64,000 nt of DNA from Sipunculus nudus. Its lineage: Eukaryota; Annelida; Sipuncula; Golfingiida; Sipunculidae. Of this stretch, positions 32,755 to 44,100 are shown piece by piece. Position numbers and translations under genes: made by a program. The stretch lies in assembly GCA_026874595.1 (NCBI GenBank), contig CM049314.1, forward strand, positions 64,020,800-64,084,799, read 5' to 3'. The stretch's first letter is position 1. Every line of letters begins with the position of its first letter. Below the pieces are notes generated by a model that made no database searches, was not told where the DNA came from, and saw only the letters and a list, made by a program, of their open reading frames with translations.

Positions 32755-35190
32755 CAACAAGTGACCCATGGGTCATGACGCTCAGCTGCCAAGCATGACC
32801 TGTGACATCATGGACTGAGATTCAAAACTTCCAGTCAAATTTTGAAGAACCAATTTGCCAATTTGTTGAAAATTTTCTATGACAGAAATATATATAACCT
32901 ATGTCTGGTTAAACACAGTGAATTGATGGTCTGAGGAAAATGCATGATTGTTAAGCTATCAGGAACTATTCCAACAGCTAGCTTGAAACCTGTCAGTCTC
33001 AAAAGGAACACCACAAAGGGCAAATATAAGATCAAAATATATAGCAAAAATCAAGGAAATACATGCAAGAATTATTGAGAAACAGGTGCTTCTGTATGAA
33101 TTTTTATTCAATACAAGCCAACTCGACTGCACTTTTATAAATGATGGTAATATTTATTCAGAAATATTTGACCCAATCCTTTACAAGATTACATAAATAT
33201 ACATCCAACTGCATTCACTTTAACTGTTCTTGAGATAATATGATCAAAAGGAATTAAAAGATGGTTGCCTGGTGGCCATATTGGACTTCTGACAAGTCTG
33301 AAATCAGACAACAAATATTCTCTAAATCGGACCAAACATTAAAGAAAAATTACTGAAACTGCACTGAAGAAAGAATTTCTAAGGTGGCTAACTGGCAGAC
33401 ATAATGGATTTCTGACAAGTATGACATTTGATATCCCACATTCTCCAATAAGAGACCAAACTTGGGGCAAATTATCCAGTAATGAATGCCCAAAATAATT
33501 CAAAAGGCATGTCTAGGCCCTCATATCAGATTTATAGATATGCAATTGTAAAAAGTGCAAGTCCAATATTTTTTATTATCACTCTGCTTTTCAATGGGGT
33601 CAGCAGGGTAGGTAAACTGCCAAACCTGAAAGAAAAGAAATGCAGAAAGCATGACTAAGAGTCTTGAAATAAAACAAAAAGCCATCCTAAATCAAGGTAC
33701 ACATTCACATATTATGAGAACAAACACTTGCTTTTATATGTGGTGATATATATTAAAATAATCAGATATCTAGGAAACTAAGTTTATTGCTAGGATTCCA
33801 TAAAATAAACTGCAAAATGTTCCCATCATCTTATAAATCAGTAGCTAAACCTCAATACTATACTCTCATAGTCTTAATGCCTGGCTGAAGCATTCTGACA
33901 ACAGTGTTTTTGTTATGAAGTAACGAGGTACTTATCACTGAGCCTTATCACTTAATAGGCTGATACAAAAGGGAGTCATATGTCACCAGTGTCACTCACA
34001 ATTACAGCCACACAGGGAGATGTACCAGCTGGAGTGGGATGGTTATATATACAAGAAAAAATAGAGATGGTCTATAAAATAAGTAATTGTGAACATCCCT
34101 GACCTATGACCTTGGCCTTTTGCCCATATATCAACTGGATTCTTTCTAAATGATGGGTAACTACTAACCACTTAAATCTGGTGTAATTACTTGGCAACCA
34201 ATGGGTGAATAACTTTGACCTGCAACCTTTAACCTGCTGACCAGCCGACCCCAAAATCAATAAGTTATTTATTCAAGCAAAAAGACCCATAAATATGAAG
34301 TTTGAGTCAAACTGAGTGATGCATAGATGTGGCATATGTGAAAGACTGAAGGTTTGGGTTGAACAGTTACACTTGAAATATGCTCACAAGCATTTAGAAC
34401 AATTAAATATTGTGACCTTGACCTTTGACGTTTTGACCTCAACATCAATAGGCTTCTTCCCTTATTGGTAGGTAAGCCATATATGACAGATGGAAGGTAC
34501 AGATTGAAAAGTTTGCCTGAAAATGACTCCACGCAAGAAGTGGGTACTGTGAACTTGACCTTTGACCTCAAAATCAACAGGTCTTTTCCCCTGTTGGCAG
34601 AGAAGCGATATCAGTGCTGGAAGGTTTGGAATGAAGTGTCTAGCTTAAAATGTGTCCACAACCTTTTCAAAGAAGTGGATCCTGTGACCCTGACCTTTGA
34701 CCTTGTGACCTCAAAATCTATAGGATTCTTCTCCAACTTAGTAAGTGAGCTATATGTGAAAGATCAAAGAATTGGGATGAAAGGGTTGGCTTAAAATGCA
34801 TCCACAGGCTTTTCAAAGAGGAGGCTCCTGTGACCTTGACCTTTGACCTTTTGACCTAAAAAAAATTATGGTTTTCCCCCTGTTGGTAGGTGACCTGTAT
34901 GTGAAAGATGGAAGGTTTTGGATGAAAATTTTGTCTCAAAGAGTTATTTCTGGGGGGTGCAAACACACCCCCTAACTTCGAGAATATAGGTCGCAGTGAC
35001 CTAATTTCAGGTTTGCAAGGAGATCTTTTTATAACCTCTAAGACTGCATAGGGTTCATGGCCCTAGCCCCTACAGTTACGATTTGTGCCCTGCTAACGGA
35101 CGGACGGCCGGCCGGACGGACAGACGGAAGGACGACGGACAAAGACCCATCGCTATAGCCCAGCATGACTGAAAGTCAGCTGAGCTAATA
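32755..35190. mobile_element. 2.4 kb interspersed element with GACCCATGGGTCA-type start
   Basis: Absent from the homologous site in the previous unit (about 10,170). It starts AACAAGTGACCCATGGGTCA with a GCTCAGCTG word and ends with a (GGAC)n-rich stretch, then GTCAGCTGAGCT. Similar starts are at 16,490, 42,776, 44,110 and 48,777, and similar ends at 39,325, 46,775 and 47,278. The interior has repeated GGCCATATTGGA-type and TGACCTTTGACCT-type words. No ORF with recognisable function; the class is unknown. Confidence 0.65.
34085..34860. repeat. Cluster of TGACCTTTGACCT direct repeats
   Basis: Exact TGACCTTTGACCT at 34,556-34,568, 34,691-34,703 and 34,837-34,849, a one-mismatch copy at 34,419-34,431, and weaker forms near 34,098 and 34,213. 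Units recur about every 135-145 bp with a GGTAGGTAAGC-like word and a GTGAAAGATGGAAGG-like word. On the other strand each is AGGTCAAAGGTCA, the DR1 consensus bound by HNF4/RXR-type nuclear receptors in animals. Confidence 0.75.
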
Positions 35191-35738
35191 AAACCGGCAA
35201 TGTAGTATATATGGCATAATCTCCTTATCGGAAACATTAGTATTTCTCTTCAATAACAAGAACCCCATGGGTAATGACGCTCAGCTAAATCTTACACACC
35301 GCCAAAGAACAAAGCACATAAACATAGTTCAAACCAACATAAGATGTGGTTTACAAAGAGTGTTTTACCAAAACCTGTCTGCATATAAGGTTGAATAACC
35401 AAGGTTTAGTTATTATGATTTGTCAATGCTAAGAGTTATATTGAAAGCTGTAGTCTGTTATTCTCAGAAAGAAACCAAAGGGTCTTAAATTTACTCTGTG
35501 TATGGGACTGTGCATGATAATGAAAAAAAAATGGAACAGTGTAAAATGAAAATACTGATTCAGCTCTATACCAACTATTATATCATGAGATTCAGAAAAA
35601 TTAAAACGTGATTTTGCTTATATAAAACAGGTCAGCAAAAGCTTCGCCATATGATACTTACATCCCCAGATGAACGTATAGTAAGTAATAATACATTTTA
35701 TAATACCAGAGAAATCATCAGATAGCCAAATACGCAAA
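35191..35738. other. Intergenic sequence homologous to 10,170-10,600
   Basis: Alignment of the second unit resumes after the 32,755-35,190 insertion. No gene seen. Confidence 0.5.
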
Positions 35739-36200
35739 TCGTAAGTTCAATAAAGCTGCCATTACGAGGAATCACTAGAATTTCCTCTTGTCAGAGAGTT
35801 CTTCACAGAGGTCTTCTTCCAGCCTACTAAACACTTCAAATATCTGCACCGGTAGCCCAACACAGAAATGCGACTCCGAATCCAACTCGTTGTCTGATGA
35901 TATGTCGTAAGTTCAATAAAGCTGCCATTATGAGGAATCACTAGAATTTCCTCTTGTCAGAGAGTTCTTCACAGAGGTCTTCTTCCAGCCTACTAAACAC
36001 TTCAAATGTCTGCACCGGTAGCCCAACACAGAAATGCGACTCCGAATCCAACTCGTCTGATGATATGTCGTAAGTTCAATAAAGCTGCCATTATGAGGAA
36101 TCACTTGAATTTCCTCATGTCAGAGAGTTCTTCACAGAGGTCTTCTTCCAGCCTACTAAACATGTCTGCACCGGTAGCCCAACACAGAAATGCATTTTGT
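35739..36200 (-). repeat. Three tandem copies of a ~165-bp transposase-derived unit
   Basis: Units begin with GTAAGTTCAATAAAGCTGCC near 35,738, 35,907 and 36,069. On the minus strand each encodes DISSDDELDSES or a remnant, then HFCVGLPVQTFEVFSRLEED. The third unit has an 8-bp deletion that shifts the frame. The previous unit has a single copy (10,600-10,770), so the triplication arose after the units separated, or was lost there. Confidence 0.75.
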
Positions 36201-36345
36201 TCTCTAGCCTGTTCAGCCTGTCGAATTCTTCGATATGTCTAACTTTGGATTCGGCCGCAAGCTGCACAAGCAGCCTTTTCATTTGTTTGGGACTTGTTTG
36301 TTCACTGATATTTGAAAATATACTTTGAGAAGCAGGTGAGCTCAT
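36115..36345 (-). pseudogene. Transposase-like N-terminal fragment
   Basis: Open minus-strand frame reading NISEQTSPKQMKRLLVQLAA, then HIEEFDRLNRLENKMHFCVGL. The FCVGLPVQTF part resembles the linker before the HTH domain in THAP- or Harbinger-associated transposases. No DDE catalytic region was found nearby, so it is a fragment. No confident family call. Confidence 0.35.
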
Positions 36346-37619
36346 CGCAGATGTGTTGCCGGTATATACAAGTCTAAACGTCTACTATACGACCCGTACA
36401 CTCATTGTTCTATTTTTTTGTGGAGGTGGATATACCCACTGCTCAGCGTCGTTATTTGATGAACCTTGCCCTCCCAAGGGTTCATGTTCTGAAAATGTTG
36501 GCAACATTTTCTTCATTGTTATGGTTGTTCGTATTCTAGCAAGATTAAGATGCTTGGCACTTCCGGATGTGTCCCCTAATCCACATTCAATCACCCTGAC
36601 AGGCAACACGTCCTTTTCCTGTGACAGGTAATCGGGTTCGGGTATTTCACATGGCTATCATACCCGACTAATTTGGTGCTTTTATTTTTTTTCTCTGTTG
36701 CCACGGCCAAGTGGTTTCGTGATTTTTGGATGGGCCCGACTGTCTTTCATCTTCTGGTATATCATCAGTTTCCAAAGTGTGTTTCCGACATCTCTGTTAG
36801 ACGCTGCTAGGCCTCTGCAAGTGAGTTAACGCTGCGCGTGCACGATTTGAGAACATATATCAGAAGTCGAAGTTTCCCCTTCCGATTGGGCAAGGAAATA
36901 TTTAATTGCTGTTGAATTAGCTGGCGGCAACCTGACTCTCCCAAGGCTTTAGGAGACCTAGGTTCTGGGAACTGCTTCACTTTCACTTCAACCAGAATGG
37001 CCATTCGTCTACCATGCTGCCGCGCACCGCCTCTGGAAGTGTATAGGCGCACTGCCATTTGTCGCCATGGTTCTATAGCATGTTAAAAATGTAAAAATAG
37101 CAAGTTTTTAAAAAGGAGCCTATAACTAAAATAGGAAATAGGATTTTGAAAAAGAAACAATCTTTTGTTTACACCATTCGCTGCTTTATGATAAAGGTTT
37201 TAGAACATTCAAAACCATTAAAAGTTTGATTTCGAACTTTACGACACATGGGTATGAAGTTTACTTAGAAAAGCCCGTTCGGTCGAACGTGGGTGTTTTT
37301 ATCACCGTACACACTTCACTTTTTGAAGATTTTAGCATATCCCAGCCATGATGCCATCGGAATTTTGTAGAGGTGAAAGTGCAAAAAGCTCAGAAGAGAA
37401 AATGTAAGACTTGCACGTACGTAAGTATCACCAAAATTATATTCAACTATTCAGCACCCACACTTACGTCAACACCGAAGCCTCAAGATTTTAATATAAA
37501 TTTCGGTTAGCCTATGAATAAATAAACTAAAAAAACACTTTATGGCAAAACCTTAACCACATCATAAAATTAAAGTTTTTAAGGCTTACTGAATATATAG
37601 TGAAGACATTTGAGATATA

Positions 37620-37620
<1 letters not shown>
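36346..37620. other. Insertion-derived intergenic sequence, no gene recognised
   Basis: Not present between 10,770 and 10,800 in the previous unit. It has short open frames on both strands (for example minus 36,807-37,058, 83 codons) but nothing recognisable. Confidence 0.4.

Positions 37621-37675
<55 letters not shown>
37621..37675. repeat. (TA)n microsatellite
   Basis: TA run of about 55 bases. Confidence 0.95.
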
Positions 37676-37679
<4 letters not shown>

Positions 37680-37843
37680 CACGTTTTATGTTAACGACGA
37701 CAGCGATTGACTTCAAGTTCATGGAGCATTGGAATCAACATGTACTCGGCCCCGTTGTCGCAGGGGAATAGTATAAATTTATGGAGAAGTTCTTTGGTGA
37801 CGATTCTCGGTGTTTCGCGCTGTTTGTCAAGGTTCCGGACAGG

Positions 37844-37965
37844 GTTGGGTTTCTACCTGGTAGAAAGGTATTTCTACCCTACCATGGGTAGAAACTAGGG
37901 TAAAAATGGTAGAAATACGTACCTTTCTACCGGGTAGAAATGGTAGAAATAGGGTAGAAACCTCA
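37844..37965. repeat. GGTAGAAA / TTTCTACC palindromic micro-repeat cluster
   Basis: The 8-mer GGTAGAAA and its complement TTTCTACC occur roughly ten times within 120 bases in both orientations, including TTTCTACCGGGTAGAAA. Many alternative hairpins can form. Confidence 0.8.
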
Positions 37966-38554
37966 GCTGGCCTGACTGAAATATGTTTAAGTGGCACATT
38001 TTAGTGGATGCAGAAATAATGAAAGTACAACCAGTCAGCAAACAAGAAAAACATTTTTTTCATTAAAAAACATAAAGAAAACTACAATTTAAACCAAAGT
38101 ATGAAGTTTTTTATTGCTCTGCATGCCAAATAATTTCCTTGGTTTGTACACATGTATGTACAGTTCTTTCTCTGATTCTCTGTTGAATCATAAAATCTTA
38201 ATTCACTAATTATGAATTTACAGATCTATGCAATATAATCATGATGATATAGGTTACTCTCATGTTTGTTTGAATATCAGGTTCTTTAGTTGTCCAGCTC
38301 TGTCTGTCACTTTAACATCTGGAAGCAGAGGAGGAGCATCCTGGCAGTGTTTTTTCCCCCCATATCAAATTCTCGCGTACTGCCTAGGTAAAACAGTCTT
38401 TCATATTGGTAGACACAACGGTTTGATCCGTTTTGCCATGTTCATGGTATTTATGTCTTGTTTTTTTTTTCTTTAAACCTTGCACACACCTGAGCCAGTG
38501 GATTGCATAGTCCTTTCATCATCTTCTCAAGAATCATGGCGAACAATGCTTTTT

Positions 38555-39280
38555 GTGCCCTGTAAACGGACGATCCCTTCATTTGGTCTCAAATAGAGAA
38601 GAAATGCGTAAAAATTCACCAAAAAAATACAGGTGGCGCCACCAGTCTGCAGGAACTGATGAAACAATCCATGATCAATAATGGATGCAAAAATTCTTGG
38701 TGATCATGCAATGCATTAGTTGTTCTACTGGAGCTTTTGTATAATTTCATTAATTATTCTCAGGGGGGGGGGGGGGTATTTACGAGCCCCATAGCTCGGA
38801 GGATATGAGAAACAGAGACCGAATTTCAGGTTTCCAAAGAGATTTTTCATGGACCTCCCTGGATGTCAAGTATGAAGGTTCTAGGTCCAACGATAACGAT
38901 TAAACTTTGCCCCATTAACGAAGGACTAGCTATTTCATTTGAAGGGCTCAAATAGAGAAGAAATGTGTAAAAATTCGATAAAAAAACTACAGGTGGCGCC
39001 ACCAGTCTGCAGCGACTGATGAAAAACTCAATGACCAATATACATGCAGCCAATCATGGCTATCAATGCATTTGTTATTCAGTTGTTGGGTTTTTGTATC
39101 AAATTTTAAATTATTCTTGGGGGGGGGATACTTGCGAGCCCAATAGCTCGGTGGATATGGGTAACTGAGACCTTATTTCAGGTTTCAAACGAGATTTTTC
39201 ATGAACCTCTAATTGATGTCAAGGTAGAAGTTTCTAGGTCCAAAAGTTATGATTTGTGCCCTGTTAACGGCTTGACGGAG
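38555..39280. repeat. Two tandem units of a ~365-bp repeat
   Basis: Both units share AGAGAAGAAATG, the palindrome-bearing CAGGTGGCGCCACCAGTCTG, a G-run (38,763 and 39,120), GAGCCC-ATAGCTCGG-like sequence and GAGATTTTTCATG. They end near GTTAACGG. After the second unit the GACGACGGACAAAG and AGTAAGCCGAGCT end resembles the end of the 32,755-35,190 family, so these units are probably its internal modules. Confidence 0.7.
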
Positions 39281-39359
39281 AACGACGGACAAAGTGCCAT
39301 CTCTTAAGCTCAGATGACTTTCAGTAAGCCGAGCTTCATTGTCTCTTTTTCCTCTTTGC

Positions 39360-39986
39360 CCCCCCCCCCCCACACACACACACACAGGATCAGTTCAAAA
39401 GTATTTTCAGCACATGGTTTTTATCATATGAATTTTGCTCATTAAGAAGAAAAGAGTTTTCTTTTCATTTACTTTTCTTTTTATGACAAGTAACTCAGGC
39501 TAAATTGTTAATTTAAAATTCCTACCCATCCACAGGAACTGGATTGTTAATATCTGGTAGGCCATTAACTGATATCATTAATTGTTGTAGCTACATTTTC
39601 CTTTAACAAATTATTCTTTTGTTACCTTGTATTTCAAATACATTCCTGTGTCAAAATTCACCATACAACACTGAATTTCAAAATATCCATAAAAAAAGAC
39701 CGTTTAATAACTTTTCAAATTTTATTGAATTTCTGGACATTTAATTAAGTAAACATATACCTGACATAATTGTAGTGCAATAAATAAATAAAACATGAAT
39801 AAACAGTTTTGAGGTATCAAATCAAATATTTCAGTCAGAAAAAGGGGATTGACAATCGGTCAGTTTTGTTTTTGTCTTTTGATTGGCCAGTTTCTCTCAC
39901 ATCGCATGCCGATTGGTCAGGGTAAGGCTCATTTTGACAGCCTACTCATTGGTTGGTGTGTCTTGTGTTCTTATGAATCGGTTTTT
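39360..39986. other. C-run/(CA)n tract, then intergenic AT-rich sequence with ATTGG words
   Basis: A C-run and (CA)n at 39,359-39,385. Between 39,850 and 39,955 three ATTGG motifs (TTGATTGGCCAG, CCGATTGGTCAG, CTCATTGGTTGG) lie close together. No coding sequence recognised. Confidence 0.5.
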
Positions 39987-40024
39987 CGTGTGGAGATGTA
40001 GAAGCATTTTTTTGTACTATAATC

Positions 40025-40027
<3 letters not shown>

Positions 40028-40098
<71 letters not shown>
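40028..40098. repeat. (TA)n microsatellite
   Basis: TA run of about 70 bases in the 3' flank of copy B. Confidence 0.95.
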
Positions 40099-40104
<6 letters not shown>

Positions 40105-40129
40105 TGGTGTGCCAACAAGCTGATTTAAT

Positions 40130-40893
40130 CAATGACTGGTCGTTTTTATTGATTAAATTGGTTGCATTTTTGCAAAACAATTATGTATGCACTTCCCAAG
40201 AATAAAATATTCTAATTCTGTCAGAGGTATAAGAAAGACTGGGCACAAAGCAGCAACAGCATTAAAACTGAACCATGTGGAAAGAATACATGTCAACAAC
40301 CCAGATATTACCTTGACTTTTCAGTGCGGTGTAGAATTCGAACTTAATAGTAATCTGTAAATATTTTTGGTCTTAGTCTACTGCAGATTTCACGGTAATA
40401 CAGAAAGTACATATAATAACTGATCATCTGTCATGTTTATCTTTCAATCATTGAATATCATTTTACAACCAATTTCTACCGCTAAAAAAAACATGTACAC
40501 ACACTTTTAAACAAAACAAGTGGATGAGATGCTTTTTAAATTTATACTCTTTAAAATCTCATGATAATCATTTTTAAACCATACATTATTGAAAATGATC
40601 ACGTTCTGTGCTTTTTTTATTCTACATGTCTTTGCTGCATAATATTAAGGCATGATCAACATCAACCTCATAGCTTTATCATATCTCTTCTCAAGAGCAT
40701 ATACAAAATTAAAAATAAATACACAAAATAATCTCTTGTTGACATATTCTCTTTGATTAATATATATTGTCACTGCAGAAAACATCAACTATTGCTTTCA
40801 GTAAAGTAATTTAAATGCAGTATACTCAACAAAACATACATTCAAAAACATTTTAGTGAGGAAAAATGAGACTGGATTGAAAGGCTGACAATG

Positions 40894-40956
<63 letters not shown>

Positions 40957-40987
40957 GATTTCTGGAGTCCTTATTTCCAGCTTTTGA
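40130..40987 (-). other. 3' UTR and 3' flank of copy B
   Basis: Directly follows the stop codon of copy B and aligns with 10,813-11,648. Contains a (TA)n run at about 40,898-40,953 where copy A has only a short one. Confidence 0.5.
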
Positions 40988-41100
40988 TTAACTTTGAAAC
41001 TGTTTTGTAAGGTCATCCAGTTTGGTCATCAAAAGTTGTTCTTCCTCCGTACTTGATTTTGTCCAGGCCAGGGGTAGATGGACGGCTGCAGGTTTACGAT
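40988..41100 (-). CDS. DHRS12: Copy B exon 9 (last coding exon)
   Basis: Reads DRKPAAVHLPLAWTKSSTEE and ends TKQFQS before TAA. Acceptor TAG. 113 bases. Confidence 0.92.
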
Positions 41101-44100
41101 CTAACAAGATGAAATATTCCACAAGTAAATAATTATCAAATTAAATTAAAGTATGATTAAAAAAATGTATATATCAATTTAACTATTTTGAAAAATACAT
41201 ATATCAATTGTGTTTTTAATTCATCTATCTTTTTAATAAACAACACAAGATTGGCTACTTATTTGAAATGATAACTTTAGATTGGCTAGTGGGTAGAAAT
41301 GATTACTTCTGATTGGCTAGCAGCCTGAAATGAACATCTCCAATTGGCTATTACTTTGAAATTACCAACTCTGATTGGTTAATACTTTGTAATGAGTCTT
41401 ATGTCTATCTCTAAAAGGTTATTGTAATGACTTTCATTGCTCAATAACTCGCTAATGCAGACTATTTAGGACTGACTATACATGTACATTAATAAGAACA
41501 ATTCTTAGAGATCTTGTTTTGGTACGCAAACAATTATTGGTACCATTATAACTGTACAGTGAAACCAGTGTAATAAGAGGGCAAGTTGGACTGGCTAAGC
41601 ATGATCTAAATCCACAGGTGGCCTTATTAGATAGGTCAGTTATAACCAATGTGAATTTTTTTGGTTCACTTAATGGTGGTCTTTAATTTACAGGTGGTCT
41701 TTTAGACAGGTTCCACTGTATTTAGGATTCAAAGTTGATGGTCCTAATATACTTTTAGATTTGTTTTACCTTTTACTGCATGTTTTATTTTTAAAGAATC
41801 TGTGAGCTAATGCCCAATCGAGTATACCTTGAAAGAACTGCCCGCTTGTTTCTTTCAGCGCACTGTCTGAGATGGTCAGCCACACCAGTGTGTCGGCACC
41901 CTGGTCTGCTGTCCTCAAACGGTTCTTCATTTTCTCATAAAAGTCTGGCATAGACATCTTTACAGCTGCAACAAATTAAGACATGGAGACATATGACATA
42001 TACAGTAAAACCTCTATATAATGACCACCCTCTGGATCTCAAAAAAGTGGTGCAATTTGTGAGATGCTCGTTTAGCAAGGTATTATATAAAGAGAGAAAA
42101 AGAATTGGAAACTGTTAAAAGTGGTTGTTATATTCAGGTGGTCCCTAAACTAAGCTGGTTGTCAGGTGAGGTTATGTATTTCAAACATTTGTGTGAAAGT
42201 TACACTGTATAAAATATATATATATGTTTTGTATGTCATGTGAAATATACACTCTGGAATTTAGACAACCCTACTTTGCCCAATATCACAAATTAAATTA
42301 CATATAGATAAAAGTAACTGAGAAATGTCTAATGGCCATTTTGTGAAAAAAGGAGAACACTGCGATATAAAATGACTTTTACAGAAAAGTATTACTACAA
42401 CAGTCACAGAACAAGGATATAGTAGCTGTTTGATACTTTTCCATGTAATTTTAGAATATATATTTACCTGTAATATAATGTTATTGGTAAATCTTTTATC
42501 AAGTTAATGCACTATTTTAGATTCCAAGTTACATAGTATATGAGCAAAATGGGGAGATGCGCTTTGCCAAGTTATAGCATAAGCAATTAATATTTTGCAG
42601 AATGGAAGACCTTTACATTTGACCCGTATCTCCAGTCATATACAGACAGAACTTTATCTTAGGAAATGTGGAAAAATTTGATCACGTCTAAAGCATTACT
42701 TAACTATTTAGTTAATGTGAAACAAAGTTTCTTGATTTACAAAGTACACAGTAGTTAGACCAACAGACCAGATAAACAAGGGACCCATTGGTCACAGCAC
42801 TAAGCTAAAGTTTGAAATTTTTGCAAATGCAAAATATGCAAAATATTCTATAGTAATGTTTTTCATATATACAAGCATATGAGAAGCTAAGTGGAAAGGG
42901 GCCCTCCTACTTGGTTATAGTAAAGTTCTAAATATATGACTGCAAAACTTATACTCTGACAAGACTGTCATGAAGAAAAACAGTAAAAATTTTGAGATAC
43001 TGTGATGCATATGAAAAATTTACGGATGGACAGGCAAGTGGACAGAATGGACTAATACCTTTATTTCACTTTCAAGGGAATAATGCATTTAAGTTTATAT
43101 TTAAGCCTATTTTTTTAGCATATGCACTTTTACCATTAATAGTTTTAATCAGATTTTTTTTTCTTTACAATTTTTATAAATTTGTATTAAAAAAATTTGA
43201 AAATATAAATTAAAATATCAGAATTCTAAGTTGCAATCATAAATTATCCAGAGTGTATCGGGTCATATAATGCATACACAAACATTTTATTATTTTTAAA
43301 TCACAAATGTTTAAACTGAATTTAAAAGAAAAGAATGCAACAACGTGGCATCTTCAAGATTATTCCTTGAATCACTATTAAAGTTTTTTACATTTGAGTT
43401 TTCAGTACATGCTTAATTTTTTTCACAGAAATAAATGATTCAGTAAATTTGATAAAATAAAAAGATCTTTTCAAATAAAGTATACAATCTGTTAATTGAA
43501 TGAGGGACAAACAACATCATTATGCTAATTACTATCTCAGCTTTAATTTTTTTACTGGAATTAATAGTCAATTACACACCTGGTGAAGTTTAACTCTTCT
43601 GAAGTAATGAATTACTTATCTGATGAACATTCACACTTTCATATAGCAATAAACCACTTGGTGGACAAAATTAAATGTGCACTTTAATCATTGTAACCCT
43701 GGTGGTAAAATACAAAATCTAAAATGTGGCATAGCCTAGAATAAGAATGAATAAAATACAGAAAATTATAACATTCATCTAGTTTATGCACCAGCTAGGG
43801 GGGGTGCAGGGCAGAGGGGAAGCCTGCTGGAATGGGCCAAGCTGACCCAAGACGCTGCCTGGAGAGGGTTACATATTACAAGTGAATGCTGTACTATTAG
43901 GTGGGCCTGATGTAAACAGCACTTGACATGGTGTATGAAAACTTAAATAAAAGCTTCTCTTTTCAATCAATTCCTTTGAAATTTCAGATTTTAAAAGAAT
44001 AAATCCTTATGTATATATGCTCTGAAAATTAAATTAACAGTGCTTACAGGGAAAAAACGTGCCATAGCCAAATTTGGACAAAATTTAGGTATTAATTTTT

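Noticed and set aside
34465-34794. 109-codon plus-strand ORF
   Set aside because: It runs through repeated TGACCTTTGACCT modules of an interspersed element; the residues repeat with the DNA repeat and resemble no protein.
35095-35140. CRISPR-like or satellite array of GGACGGAC
   Set aside because: It is a short simple repeat within an interspersed element; no spacer-repeat alternation.
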